DNA of 64,000 bases from positions 62,001 through 126,000 of the forward strand of contig NW_024468530.1 of assembly GCF_001632365.1 (NCBI RefSeq), given 5' to 3'. The notes under the pieces were generated by a model. That model ran no database searches. It had not been told where the DNA came from and was given only the letters and a program-made list of their open reading frames with translations. A program made the translations under genes and the position numbers. Position 1 is the stretch's first letter. Each line of letters opens with the position of its first letter. Below are positions 25,279-36,886 of the stretch, piece after piece. The stretch comes from Laetiporus sulphureus 93-53. Taxonomy: Eukaryota > Basidiomycota > Agaricomycetes > Polyporales > Laetiporaceae.

Positions 25279-27554
25279 TCACGCGGACGATGTATTGACA
25301 CTTTTTTTCATTCGGTCCAAGACCTGCCTGAGCAACGGCTTGTCACCGAAGAAGCAGAAGGCTAATGACATAGCAACGACAGCGATACCCATACCGAACA
25401 GGCATATGGCCATCCATCCTTTACGAAGATGGTCATAGAGCTGCGCAGGACGGTGCGCCTTAGCCAGCGAGTAAAGATCATAGGTGTGATTAATGCCTCA
25501 CCTGACCGCCGATAATGGGTCCTACTAGATTGCACAGATGTACAACTCAGCGACAGTCTTGATTTAATAAGTTATAGACTTACACGCAGAACCCACCCCG
25601 TATGCCAAATTGAAAGCCCCATACACATGCGCATCTAGTAATTTTGCGCTCAGTTTGTTGCATTCCCATTCAGCGAGCAGACCTACAACCAACGCCGTCG
25701 AGGCGTTTCGTGACGTCTGCGAGCTCTGCTGTGAGCGCAGACACTATCGCTGAAACGCCAAAATCTACGATGTGCGACGTGAGCTTTGCTTCACCTTCCA
25801 AAAAAAGCGAGCAGGTGACTCACTGGCGAGTGCAAATATCACGATGAAAAAGGCGAGCGCCTTCTTGATGATGAGTAGAACAACCCATGGCAAGGAGAAG
25901 AGAACCGAAACGACGGTGATAGCCCCCGTTCCCTTCTTGTCCACCAACCAACCGGCGATCGTCGAAGCTCGCGAGAGGTCAGCATGAACGCGCTACCAAA
26001 GGGCGGTGCTGAACTTACAGAACAGAGTGGGTACCACGGCCGCGATGTACACGAGGCCAACCTTGGCGGAGTCAAGACCCCAAACGGCGTTCATATACAG
26101 CGGAAGGGCTGGTTCTTCGCTGGTCAAGATCATTCTGGTGGTTACTTCAGCTACATGGCGACCGACAAGGTGAGGAGACGTTAGACACACCCATATACTA
26201 GCGTGCTGATGCAAACCGCAATGGCTCTCGAAGACGTGAAGAGCTTAACCAATACTCCTACTAAGGATATCCGATGGGCGAAAGCCGGTGCCGAGTCCTC
26301 TATTTCGTTTTCATTCTCTACGGGAGCGGCTTCTGCAGCGGCAGATTGCACATCTCGGGAATCCTCAAACTCCCTTTGAATCTCTTGAATCTCTTGCTTA
26401 TCTGAAGGTTGTGTGAGAGTTGCAGCGCCGTCGTTATGCCGAACGACCAAGTCCTGCATCTGAATCTCCTCAGGCTTGGAAGCAGCACTTCTGCTTACTG
26501 CGGGGTCCACCCCGTAAAGAATCGCTTGCTTGCGCTCGATGATCAACAGGCGGCCAATCAGGTCAAGCATGGTGATAATAATGCCGAAGATGAACGGCGC
26601 CCTATATCCGAAGGCGTCGTAGAGAGCACCTGCCACTGGCGGCCCGACCAGCGCGCTATTGAACGTGAACAGATGTGCTCAAAACTCGGCGTGTCTGTGC
26701 ATACCCAATGGACAAGCCACTCAAGGCAATGCCGAGCTTTGCTGTGGGTTCAAATAGATATCAGCATGACTGGAAATTCAATGGGAACACTGGCATGAAT
26801 GACCTACTTCCCACTGATTCCTCCGGGGCAGTGTCGCATCTTTATTGGGAAAAGTATAGCGGGTTAACAAAACCCGATATAGGATATGAGTATACTTACA
26901 GTAAAGCCAACCCTGCGACCCAGATGACAGAAGAGCTGATCCCCTGTAACAATCGAGCCAAAATCATAAGCCAATATCGCGAGGCCTCCATCATCATTAT
27001 TAGGGCACCAATCAAAGCTATTTGCCCGCATAACAGTGGTGCTTGTCGCACACTATAACGCTCCGACAGAAAAGCGATTGGGGGTGTGACTGTTTGACAT
27101 GTGAGCTTCTAAAGAATCTGAAAGCTTAAGGAGAAACACACATGCGACAAGACCTGCGGACTGGTGATGAGCCAGAGTATCAGCTTAACAAAGCCTGCAG
27201 TGTTGAGAGCTGAATATCGCACATATGCAAATAAAAGCCAGCCAACGAGACCAGATACACCGCTGTATCCGAGCTCCTCCAAGCGGAATGGAACGACAGG
27301 GACGATCAGCGTGTAGATTAGAGTATCTGTGGCAACACCTGTATACTATTAGCGAGGAGAAATGCTCTGCAGAAGTACGGTGCCCTATACCTAATGCGAC
27401 GACTATAAACGGTACAAATCCATCATTAGCTTTGGTTGTCTGAGTATTATTACATAGGCGATGTACCTATAGTAATGAACCAGACAGAACATCGCCAAGC
27501 AAGCCCTGCTGGTCTCGAAATCTTTGCGATGTCCTGTGCATCGGGTTGACTCAT
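25279..27554 (-). CDS. MFS transporter, vesicular amine transporter (SLC18)-like
   Basis: Predicted 12-helix major facilitator membrane transporter, substrate unknown. The start MSQPDAQDIAKISRPAG leads straight into a first membrane segment (WRCSVWFITI). The two halves are joined by a long hydrophilic acidic loop (about 26,290-26,520 on the minus strand). Family phrases: GALYDAFGYRAPFIFGIIIT before the loop, LPLYMNAVWGLDSAKVGLVY and AGWLVDKKGTGAITVV (motif A-like loop) after it, then VSALTAELADVTKRLDGVG, HVYGAFNLAYGVGSA and GPIIGGQLYDHL near the end. The C-terminus is LRQVLDRMKKSVNTSSA. Many introns of about 55-70 nt. The aligned phrases resemble fungal VMAT-type or drug-efflux carriers; the choice between amine transport and drug efflux is not decidable from sequence. 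Confidence 0.8.
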
Positions 27555-28818
27555 CTCTGTGTCCTTTGCTACCGTTGTTCCGGAGACATCATGCATCAGG
27601 CCTCAGGAAGTACTAACAAATCGACTGTGGAACATCCTTACCTTGATCCATTTATACCAGTCGTTGTGAAAATAATATCAGGCAGCCAAGCAGTGCGTAT
27701 AGAAATCTGTGAGATTAGGAGTCAGTTCACCATCAACGGCTGCGGATTCAAAAGGACTCCGACGCGATCTTCTTCCACGACGCCTTCCTTTTCGGGAATC
27801 CCAGGCACATGTATAACGCCCACCACAAACGAGCGGCAACGAATTGAATTGCGACGAGGTGTTTGGGCAGAAGGATCATCGATCATCATATACAAATCAT
27901 GCTCATAAATACACAGCCGTTCGAAACATCGCTGAGGCCACTGGCCGCCAGCATTTTCAGAGAGGACGCCTCAGCTAGTACAAGGACCGTGTCAGAACTG
28001 GCCAACCCGATGCTGAAGCGCTGACGGCTGCCCTTGGGCTGTCGTACGAGGGCGGCGACACCATTAATGTGGCGTCCAAAGTAGAAACAAACGAAGGTTC
28101 CATTATAGGCTATTCCGGCACAACCAACTGGGAATTTGTGGGCACTAAGTTAAGTAGGTTTTGATGATGTCGAAGTATGTTCAGCGCATGTCATTTCGGA
28201 AGGCCCTTCCACAGCCCGTATAACGAAGCGAAAGTGTAAGATCGGAATCATTCACGTCTCATCGTTACAAGCTTTCTTTAAATCTTCGCAGGCCGCGGTC
28301 TCGAGATTAAACTCTCCTCGTACCCTTCGGGCGAAGACAGCTCAGAAGTAGGCGTCATTTGAAGATCTGCCCCAGAGCCCACTCGTCGATTCGCTTGTTC
28401 CATTGATTGGGAAGAGAGGAAGTCGCTTGACTATCCGAGACGAAGCCGAGGATTCGTCCGGCAGCACGAGTCACGACCAAATGAATGCAGCAACGAACAT
28501 CTTTTTATCACGCAGCCAAGATGCGGCAAGATGTGGGCACAAGTACGCAAGAAAGTTGTGACCAAATGAGTGATTACTATCATTGCCATAGCGTACGAGG
28601 TACGTGCCACACGCGATGTGAATGTCTCGAGACAGATCTATCCGCAGTACAGTACCGATGAATTCCGATGGAGAGAAAAGGGAATGTACATGATGATATA
28701 GAGTTACAAACATGCAGACGTGAACCGATAAAGAGAGAGAGCAAAGTAAACTCATAAGCTTGCCGTGAATAGTGTAAAGGCGACGAACTGCGATGACCGA
28801 GAAACAGTCCGGCTGGTG
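27555..28818. other. intergenic with a probable degenerate coding relic
   Basis: 1.26 kb between the MFS gene start and the CDK gene stop. No intact gene. The stretch 27735-28165 on the plus strand looks like decayed coding sequence and is entered separately. The rest shows nothing recognisable. Confidence 0.5.
27735..28165 (+). pseudogene. degenerate coding relic, family not recognised
   Basis: Two neighbouring frames read like real protein but are broken. The first contains KDSDAIFFHDAFLFGNPRH and stops at an in-frame TGA. A shifted frame then gives RNIAEATGRQHFQRGRLS, a TAG, and AEALTAALGLSYEGGDTI through GYSGTTNWEFVGTKL before a final stop. The composition is much more protein-like than surrounding random frames. 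I cannot name the family; a gene with unrecognised introns is an alternative. Confidence 0.3.
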
Positions 28819-30381
28819 CTATCGCCCATTTGATGCGTACTGCTGCGGGTACTGCATCGCATAGGCCGCCGCCTGCGGTTGAGGCTGGCCTTGCGTCTGT
28901 GCTTGCGCCATCGCTATGGCTTGAGCCTGCGCTTGAGCCTGGGCAATCCGCGCCGGGTCCTGCTGACTCGCATACACGGCGGGCTGCCCGTGCACCAATC
29001 CGGTGGACTGAGCCTGCAGATATGCAGCCTGGGCTTGGGCCTGTGCCTGGGCATGCGCTTGCTGCTGCTGCTGTTGCTGTATCTGCTGTTGCTGGTGCGC
29101 GTGGGGGTGAGGATAGTTGTACGGAGGCGGAGGCATGGAGCCAGGTGCAGGTGCTGGCAAACCGTGAGGCACGGAGCCCGTGAAGTATGGGTGTGAAAGC
29201 GCATCGGCAGCCGTGATACGCTTGGAGGGATCAAACTGGAGGAGGCGCTCCAGGAGGTCGAGAGCTGCGAAAAGAACATCGATTGGTGAGTATGAGACTA
29301 AGACAATATAACGAATGTCGCGTACCAGGAGCAGACGCCTTCGGTAGGACCTGGCTAAACGGGATCTTCGGGTATCGTGGATATTGCTTCTGCCCTGTCG
29401 GCACCTCGGTTTGCTGTAGCGCAAATTTCAAATTCAGCACGGTGTAGTGGCCGGGATGGAACGACTTACCCCTTCGGCAGCAATCTTTCGCAAAGTACGG
29501 TCATCGGGTGTGCCAATGATTCGCATGATGTGAAGTAACTGGTCTTGGTTGTCTCTACCACGGAAGAGAGGTACTCCAGATATCATCTCCGCGAAAATGC
29601 ACCCACAAGACCAGACATCGATCGATGTGCTGTACGTCCGCGAACCCATCAAGACATCCGGCGCGCGATACCACAGCGTGACAACCTACGCATTCAGTGA
29701 TATGAGGGACAGGACATGCATGCAACGATGGATAAAACGTACCTCATTGGAGAACGTGTTCACCGGGACACCAAATGCCCTCGCCAAGCCAAAATCGCCC
29801 AGCTTCAGCTCACCCTTCCTATTGATCAGCAGATTCTGCGGCTTCAGATCCCGATGCAAGACTCTGTTTTCGTGGCAGAAGGCGGTGCCCTTCAAAAGCT
29901 GATACATGAAACTCCGGACGGTCACAGGGTCGAGCGCGCCACGATCGCCATGGACGTCCATGTACTTCTTCAAATCGCGTTCGCAGTATTCGAATATGAG
30001 GACGAGTTTAGTCTCGGTGTGGATGACGTCGTAGAGACGAACGATATTGACGTGTTTGAGTTCTTTCATCAGGGAGATCTCCCGGATGGCGGTCGATGGT
30101 GTGCCCTCCTCTGCATCGAGATGGATCTCCTTAAGCGCAACGATTTCGTTTGTCGTTCTTGACCTTCCCTGTGTATATGCTATTGACGATATCCATGATT
30201 AAAGCCATAAGCCACACCACATACCTTGTACACTGTGGCATATGTACCCTCCCCTTGCGTATTCGTGAGTGGCGAGCCAATCGGACGTTCTACGATACAT
30301 ACCTAGTTTCTCAAGCTATTTTTCTGCCATCAGTAGCGGCCTACACTCAGAATATCCGCCACACACCTGAACATAGTTCAT
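28819..30381 (-). CDS. PHO85: Pho85-like cyclin-dependent kinase with Gln/Ala-rich tail
   Basis: Ser/Thr kinase of the Pho85/Cdk5 group, which with its cyclins controls phosphate response, glycogen metabolism and the cell cycle. The start MNYVQ is followed by [14 protein letters not shown] (glycine loop), [22 protein letters not shown] (ATP lysine and PSTAIRE helix; split into two exons upstream), [21 protein letters not shown] (Pho85-typical), [55 protein letters not shown] and [14 protein letters not shown]. The kinase domain ends at [19 protein letters not shown] tail of about 120 residues, rich in Gln, Ala, His and Pro, is added; yeast Pho85 (305 aa) has none of this length. Several short introns are present. 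Kinase residues all appear intact, so it should be active. Confidence 0.9.
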
Positions 30382-30786
30382 GATCGCCAACAAAGCTGAT
30401 GCCCGACGTCTCGGTGTAGTGGCTGCGTGGCAGCTGTATTTGTTGCGCTAAGTCTTAGTTGTTCGTCGTGAAACGAGAGGATGGTCTCGGAAGGAAAAAG
30501 TGTCAATGAAAATTGAACGTGGTTGATGTAATAGAGAGGAATGCTATGCTGGTTCAGAATGCCATCCATTCAGATCACGTGCTCGACGGTTTGCGCGTAA
30601 CGCGTAGCGTGGACCGCGACGCGTCGACGAACGTTGCGAGGTGTAAGACTTATGCGACGATGGCAAGCCTCGGTCTTCTCCAAGCAGTGGTCGATGAATA
30701 GTGGGCCTGGAGTATCTACCGTGATTATGAATAGAATACGACGCTCGCCTCTGAGGTGCAGACATGTGTATACAGGCTACTCTAGA
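30382..30786. other. intergenic, CDK promoter and Utp5 3' side
   Basis: About 400 bp between the CDK start and the Utp5 stop, both on the minus strand. No gene or clear repeat seen. Confidence 0.55.
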
Positions 30787-33330
30787 TCACTCGCTCCCTT
30801 CGCTCTCTTCTTCGCTATATTCCTCCGCCTCGTCGTCGATGAAGCCATTGGTTTTCGGAACACCTTCCTCCTCGTCGTCCTCATCCTCGTCCTCATCCTC
30901 CTCTTCGTCACCGTCCATATCCTCATTTTCCTCCTCCTCTTCGTCCCCTCCTAGCTCAACATCCTCCACGCTCCCTGCTTCATCGCCACTGTCGACCTCG
31001 ACCGCGATATCTGCCTCATTGTCCTCCTCGTGCTCGTTCTCACTCTCTCCCTCTACGTATCGTGTCGCCCGATGTTTTTGCGGCCGTTTGCGCTTATCCT
31101 TGGGAAGGGCTAATGGCGCCGGCGCTCCTGACGAGCGCAGCTCGATCTGAGATATCACCATATCTAGACGACCATTCAGCGCAAGCAGGCTATCTTGGAG
31201 TGTGAGACGAGTCGTGAGAGTCGCGTGCAAGCCTGACAGGCGTGCTACGAGGTCCGGCATCTGTAATGCATGAATGAGTTGACAGCATTAGTTAGAATTC
31301 AATCCAACACACCGTCATGAGATGTCCGCTATGGGCGGCTAGGACAGCCTTAACCCAACTTATCAACGCCGTCCCTCTCTGCGAGCTTGCACCGCCACCG
31401 CCGCCCTTCATGTTAGCAGCGCGTGCTCCTCTTCCGAGTCGTTCCACGCATGCCGTGATGAGCGGCACTGCCAGCGATGGCGTGAGTCTGCGCACAGTGT
31501 TACGGATCAGAGCAGCGTCCGAATGCGCAAGACATGTTTCGAGCAGACGAGCATCGGATGAGTGCAGCGCCTGGATCAGGGTCCGGGTCAGCGAGCTCGC
31601 AGGGACCACCTCGATCGTGTCGACCGTTCTGCGCCGTTTTGAAAAGGGAGGTTGTGTATCGTTCGATGCAGGTTCCTGCTCTTCGTCGCTGGAGTCGGAT
31701 GAGCGCTCAGCTTGGCCATTCGTGCCGTTAAGTGCAGTCAGCCTCTGGCCAAGGCTGAGCTCCGCCAGATCTACATCGAGGTCACCATCGACATCGCGCA
31801 TCGCAAGATCGTCCATTGACGCATCTTGGCCCAGCTCGACACCTGACCTGACAGCAAGGCCTGCTGATTCGGTATAACGCTTCGTAGGTGCACCCTAATA
31901 ATAAGCAAGGTAAGCTGAGAAGTTCAGAAGACATGCCAATTGCTTCACGAAACGTTGACTCACAATAAACGGCTCTCCTTCGGTTGCTAATCCTGCATCG
32001 GCGTCTGAGATGAGGACGTTCTCAATGTAGTCTCCTGAGTCGTCAAAGTATGTCTACAACGCAATATGAGCTTGTCAACTAGCCATTTTTATTTGCGACT
32101 TACAACAACATCAAATGCTGGCTGGACGCCATTGACCAGCCTCGCCACTCGCACTCGACCCTCCTCGTCGGGTATGAATGCCGCCGCCACAACCTCAACG
32201 GTGCCAGTGCCCTTTTTTGTCGAAACACTGATAGTGGACTTCGGCGTCAATGTTGTGATCTTCTGCTTCGCTTTCGAGGGGCTAGGAGTGCTGATGTCGG
32301 AGGACAATGGGAAGACCGAGACCTTCCCTGAAGCAGACACTGTAACGAAGGATGATGACGACGGCGACAATGATAAATGTCGTGCATCTGAGTCGAGGGG
32401 AATCGACGCTGCGATCTTGCCTTCGTCACCAGGTGTGCCAGGAACCTCCCAGACGTATACGAATCTATCCGCCTCCGCCATTGAGAGGAAACAAGACGGA
32501 CCACTCCAGCGCAGGATGCGGATTGGAGATGCGTGGCCCGTAAACCGGGAAAGCTCCTTCGGTTTCTGCTTTTCAGACAACTGAACCTCTGACGGACTGC
32601 TGTCCACCGACAAGAGGCGGATGGCATGATGTGATACCAGGAGGTCGGTGTGCTCCTCTGACACTACTGAGGGCCGGACTGCCATGGAGGTATGGGGTAT
32701 TCGCTCATCACTAGCCCAACTGCTCATGAGAACATTTTTTGAGGCATCCCAGAGACGAACAAAGCCGTCGGCGCCAGAGGTCCACACAAACGGTGAAAGA
32801 TGGCTTGTGGACTCGTCAACGGCAACGGCCACGATGGCTGAGGAGCTTGAGCTATGAGATAGCGTACGCACAGGCCGCCCGTGAGTGATGGAAAATAGCG
32901 AGAGTGTACCATCAGAGAGCCCAAGAACGACCACTTGAGAAGGTGCGGTTCCTTCAGAGTCGGCTGCGACTTGGCTGTGGCGTTTCCTCCGCCTCCGCTT
33001 TTTCTGCTGAGAAGACTCTGGGTCTTCTGAAGGATACTGCTGCGACTCGGAGAGGTCAAGACTCGCCCAGCAGAGAGAGGTAACACGAGCCGTGTCCACG
33101 ACATGCTCAGCGATAGACTGTCTCGACACGGTGTCATAGACGCGTAGACGATGCTTGTCAACCGCAAGAGACAGGAGTGCAAAGAGGTCTCCTCTCGGAG
33201 AGAAGGTTGATAGGTAGGTTAGTGCTGAGTGGTCCGCGACCGCAGGCTGCGAGAGCGAGTCCGTCGCGGCGGGTCGTCCTCGCGGCGGTTTGGCGTGAGT
33301 TTTCTTTAATTTTGAGGGTACGGACGACAT
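30787..33330 (-). CDS. UTP5: Utp5/WDR43-type U3 snoRNP (small-subunit processome) protein
   Basis: Nucleolar component of the t-UTP/UtpA subcomplex needed for rDNA transcription and early 18S rRNA processing. Start MSSVPSKLKKTHAKPPRGRP at 33330; an in-frame ATG at 33402 would add 24 residues and cannot be excluded. The N-terminal half carries WD40-like repeats (FVWTSGADGFVRLWD, FTGHASPIRILRWSG, ADRFVYVWEVPG). A basic insert KKRRRRKRHSQ lies in the first part. The C-terminal Utp12 domain runs from SLTRTLIQALHSSDARLL to LLALNGRLDMVISQIELR. A Lys/Arg patch and a long Glu/Asp run end the protein, typical of nucleolar factors. Three introns (near 32.09, 31.9 and 31.3 kb) join in frame. Confidence 0.88.
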
Positions 33331-33679
33331 TTCTTGTAGTTGTGAATGAGTACGTGCATTGAAGCTGGAAGCACGATACTCACTGACTTCTGAACCAAGC
33401 ACTCCCTCGCGTACAGACGAGTAGCAGAAAATCTGCGAGAGGTCAATTTGATTGGCTGTCTAGTAGTATTCAGTCACGTGGACTACTTGAAGCGCCGCTA
33501 CTTGAAGCGTGCGCTTGCATTCGCGAGTCAGTTTCAACTCCTTGAAATAGGATCCTTAGTGATGCACCGCCAGAATGGGAAGAGGACATGGATGCAAAAT
33601 AGGTGCTTGAACACGAGAGCACGGTAGCACCGGTAGGAAGTGGCAACGCACCACGGGCGCTTCCTGAATGCAAAGCCAC
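33331..33679. promoter_or_regulatory. divergent promoter region, UTP5 / membrane-anchored gene
   Basis: 349 bp separating two divergent starts. A TTGATTGG stretch (inverted CCAAT) lies at about 33448-33455. Nothing else is claimed. Confidence 0.45.
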
Positions 33680-35767
33680 ATGGTAGCCAGGATCAGTCTA
33701 GCTCGTATTCTGTCCACTGCCTCCAACGCGTTGGCTCTTCTTACTCTTCTCCTCTTTTTCTATCACTGGCCATCAGGTTGTCTAGCCGTGTTGACTTTCC
33801 AAGCGGTCAGACCGCTGTGAACAACCTGGCCACCCCGCCCACATCTACAACGCCTCCAGTAGAGTCTCCCTCGAGTGCGACGCACTGGGACCTAGCTAGG
33901 ACTGGCTCATTGCTAGCCCTGCAACGCCTCAACAGCGCAAACGCTAGTCTTCTGCGCACTACGCTAGCTCTCCAAGACAGCCTCGTTCGACTCCGTCAGC
34001 TTCGCGATACGCTGGCCTCGAGGGACATCCCTTCCCACAATTCCCCGGTAATCACCCCACTTTCACTCACGCCCTCTGCTGCAAGCATGGACCCTGGCCA
34101 GGATGCAATCGCTCTGACTGGCTCTGGATCAGAAGCCGTAAACACATTGGCAAGGCTCCGGAGGGAGATGGCTACACTGCTGGCACGACCTCGCTCGGAA
34201 TTTGGAGAGATTGATCCTCAACTTGACGTCTCTCGAACCCTCGACGTCGTGCGTGAGGCTCGTCGCAGGATGGAACAGCTAAACCAGCCCTCTGGCGACT
34301 CGCGCACGCAAACCCGCCTCCGTGCTCCTCAATCAGCAGGGCCGACGAGATTCGGCCCACGTCCAGAGCCATCACACCATCGTCTCTCAGCCGCTCGATG
34401 GCAGTCGCAGCCACTCTCACGGTCAGACTTTAATTCCGCGGATGCGTCCACTACCTTAGGAAGGCGCGTCGCTGCTAGGACGGCCAGCGGACAGAGCTCC
34501 AGCACGAACGCATCCCAAACACTCAGAGATAACCCTGCGGAAACCGCGAATGAGATTTTGGCTCGAGCAATGAGGTACCTTGCTGAGCATGACGAGCAGA
34601 TGAACGCAATGGTACAGCGAGCCCGATCGGCTAGCGTGCCACCAGCGGCCAGTGGCTCCGGCGCTGACGCATCTCAGTCTGGGGATCAACCGCGCGGGGA
34701 AGATAACGGAGAGGCGGAGCGTAGCTCTCGAATGCTTTCTCCGCTGTTTCTAAATATATCACCATCTCCTCAAACGGCACCTCAAACCGACCCGCTCGAT
34801 GCGCCAGCGCCTCTCAGGTCCAGCCAAACCAGCCAATCAGTGCCAACGCAGACCCGGCCTCCCAACGTTCGTCTCTCGCAAGCTCCTCCTCCCGAGGAGA
34901 TTGCGCAGCCAATAGGCGGAAGCAGCTCATGGATGTTTGGGGAGGAGCGTGCGCTACCCGACTTGGACGATGACGATCCTTTCAGCTGGCTTCTGCCCTC
35001 ACGTTCACGAGACGAGTTTCTCGGCCTCGGCGGACCAGTCAGGACACGCGAGCCGTATCGCTTTGCAGATGCTTTCATTGCCCCGGAGGAGCGTCGGAGA
35101 CGTGACAGAGCTGGTCAGAGTATGGCTTATCCACAGACAACTCTAAGCTCCAGAAGCGATGCCGATATAGGCCAACAGAGAGCTTCTCGGCGCCCTAGGC
35201 GGGGATGGGGTGCGTCTGCTCCAGCGGATTTATCTACTCTGCTCATGATCTATTGCAGCACGTCTTGATCCAGACGGTGATGAGATACCGACAGATGAGG
35301 AGGAAGAATACGAGCGCCACCGAGCGCAGCTACGCGCTCGCGCCCTCCAGCTAACGTCGGGGCAGGCTTCACGGCGCTTCGACGTTGCGCCGCTGTTCCC
35401 GGAGCCACCGCCCCATCAACGACGACCGCTTTTCATGCCGACAACACAGTCAGTCTGGCAGTTCTCTAACGACGAGGATATCCAAGTGCGCATCAATCCA
35501 GCCTTACCTTCGTCAGACTCGCTGTCGGATTGGGAAAGACCTATCACCCCACGCGAAGATGATAATGAAAGCCTCGCGCCGACGGAGATTATACCTCGGG
35601 GTCCTCCGTCACCAGAGCTGATCGGATCCTCTATTCCCTTCTCTCCCAGCCCACTGCCTCTGCCTCTGATCGACCTATCTCCTTTGAAACATACTCGGCA
35701 TCGGAAGTTGAGCTCTGCAAATCGGCGCATAAAAGTCTCTTCTGCGGCTTGCCTCGCAGGGCGGTGA
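33680..35767 (+). CDS. membrane-anchored disordered protein of unknown function
   Basis: I do not recognise this family. The model 33680-33776, 33860-35209 and 35259-35767 gives 651 aa in one frame. The start MVARISLARILSTASNAL is followed by a hydrophobic segment (ALLTLLLFFYHW), either a signal anchor or a signal peptide. A predicted helical stretch follows (TGSLLALQRLNSANASLL, LQDSLVRLRQLRDTLASR), then VNTLARLRREMATLLARPRSEFGE and DVVREARRRMEQL, suggesting short coiled coils. The remainder is Ser/Pro/Gln/Arg-rich and probably disordered. A Glu-rich patch (IPTDEEEEYERHRAQLRARA) follows the second intron. No enzyme motif is visible. The upstream reading frame without the first intron lacks an ATG, which is why the spliced start was chosen. 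Confidence 0.6.
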
Positions 35768-35994
35768 ACGATCGGTTGCACGCATACCAGCTTCCGGTTT
35801 CGCATCCATCAGTCTTTTCTAGATAGATATCCTAGGTCGTCTTGATTGCTAGTTCATCTGGTTTGGCTATGCTGACTTGGTATATTGCATGTGGATCCGG
35901 ATACCATGGCTCATCTCAAATGCTTTCTTGCATAAAAAGTATTACTATCTGGTGGATAAATGACGTGACTTTCGCTTCGACTGCTACTTTATAT
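35768..35994. other. short intergenic flank of the transposon
   Basis: 3' side of the membrane-anchored gene up to the DNA transposon. The three bases before the element are TAT (35992-35994). Confidence 0.5.
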
Positions 35995-36691
35995 CACTGA
36001 GGGCATGAGCCCACGATTCTGCCGGAAACATTTTGGACACATCACGATAATAGTCACAATGTAACTCTAATGTTACTGATGTAAACATCACAGAATAATT
36101 TGAATTATTTTGAGTGAGCTCATTGTGGAATAATAGTGATATTATGCAGAAAGATGCCAGGATGAGACAACAATTTTGCTCGGGCCAGCATTCATATAAT
36201 AAATTGGTATCATTTTGAATGAATCTTAAGGGTACATTACAAATGTGATCAATGTGATGTTATGATGAGTACTAGATGCTTTCCATCATGTGTCAGCTGA
36301 AATCATCTTGAATGCATTGGGGATGTCCTAATATGATTAGCACATTACTATATATATAGTAATAACAATTATGTGATCACAATGAACCCATTGGAAACAT
36401 CTTGAAGACATTATGGCCACTCACAGGTATCATTTGAGATTTTCTCCCAAGAAACATTTAGGATGCTGTCACAATAATGCTTGAATGCTGTCATCTGCAG
36501 CATTGGGGTCTCATTCTTGCATCTTTATGAATGCTATCAAAATTGTGCCACAATGTTGATGCTTAAAACATTTTAAAACATTCAAAATGATTTCAAAATG
36601 TATGCACTAAAAACATTGCATAATTATTTGGACTGTTATTGCAATGTGTCCAAAATGTTTCGGGTGGAATCATGGGCCCATGCCCCCGGTG
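35995..36691. mobile_element. non-autonomous DNA transposon (MITE-like) with CACTG...CGGTG ends
   Basis: A 697-bp AT-rich insertion without coding sequence. The left end CACTGAGGGCATGAGCCCA and the reverse complement of the right end CACCGGGGGCATGGGCCCA are near-identical. The similarity continues through GAAACATTTTGGACACAT (exact in both ends) and fades after about 65 bp. TAT occurs immediately outside both ends (35992-35994 and 36692-36694), a 3-bp target-site duplication. CACTG termini plus a 3-bp duplication fit the CACTA/CMC superfamily. The interior is rich in repeated ATCTTGAA/CATTTT/TTGGAA words. It carries no transposase, so it would need help from elsewhere. Confidence 0.82.
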
Positions 36692-36886
36692 TATGTTTGG
36701 GTTAATGAGGTGCGGATCGGAAGTAAACTTTAATAGCAGAACGATCATACATGTGGCATAGTTCTCATGAGAAGACGCTCATGGTGGCCCGCCCACCCGG
36801 CGAACACCGCTTAGTCACAAGTGTGGCGGGCCCATTTCCAGATCCTGACTACAGGTGTAGCAGCTCTCTTTTGTTATAGGTGTTAA

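Noticed and set aside
28830..29196. Leu/Arg-rich plus-strand frames
   Set aside because: Antisense shadows of the Gln/Ala repeats in the CDK tail.
30800..31030. Low-complexity Ser-rich plus-strand frame
   Set aside because: It is the antisense shadow of the Glu/Asp-rich tail of Utp5.
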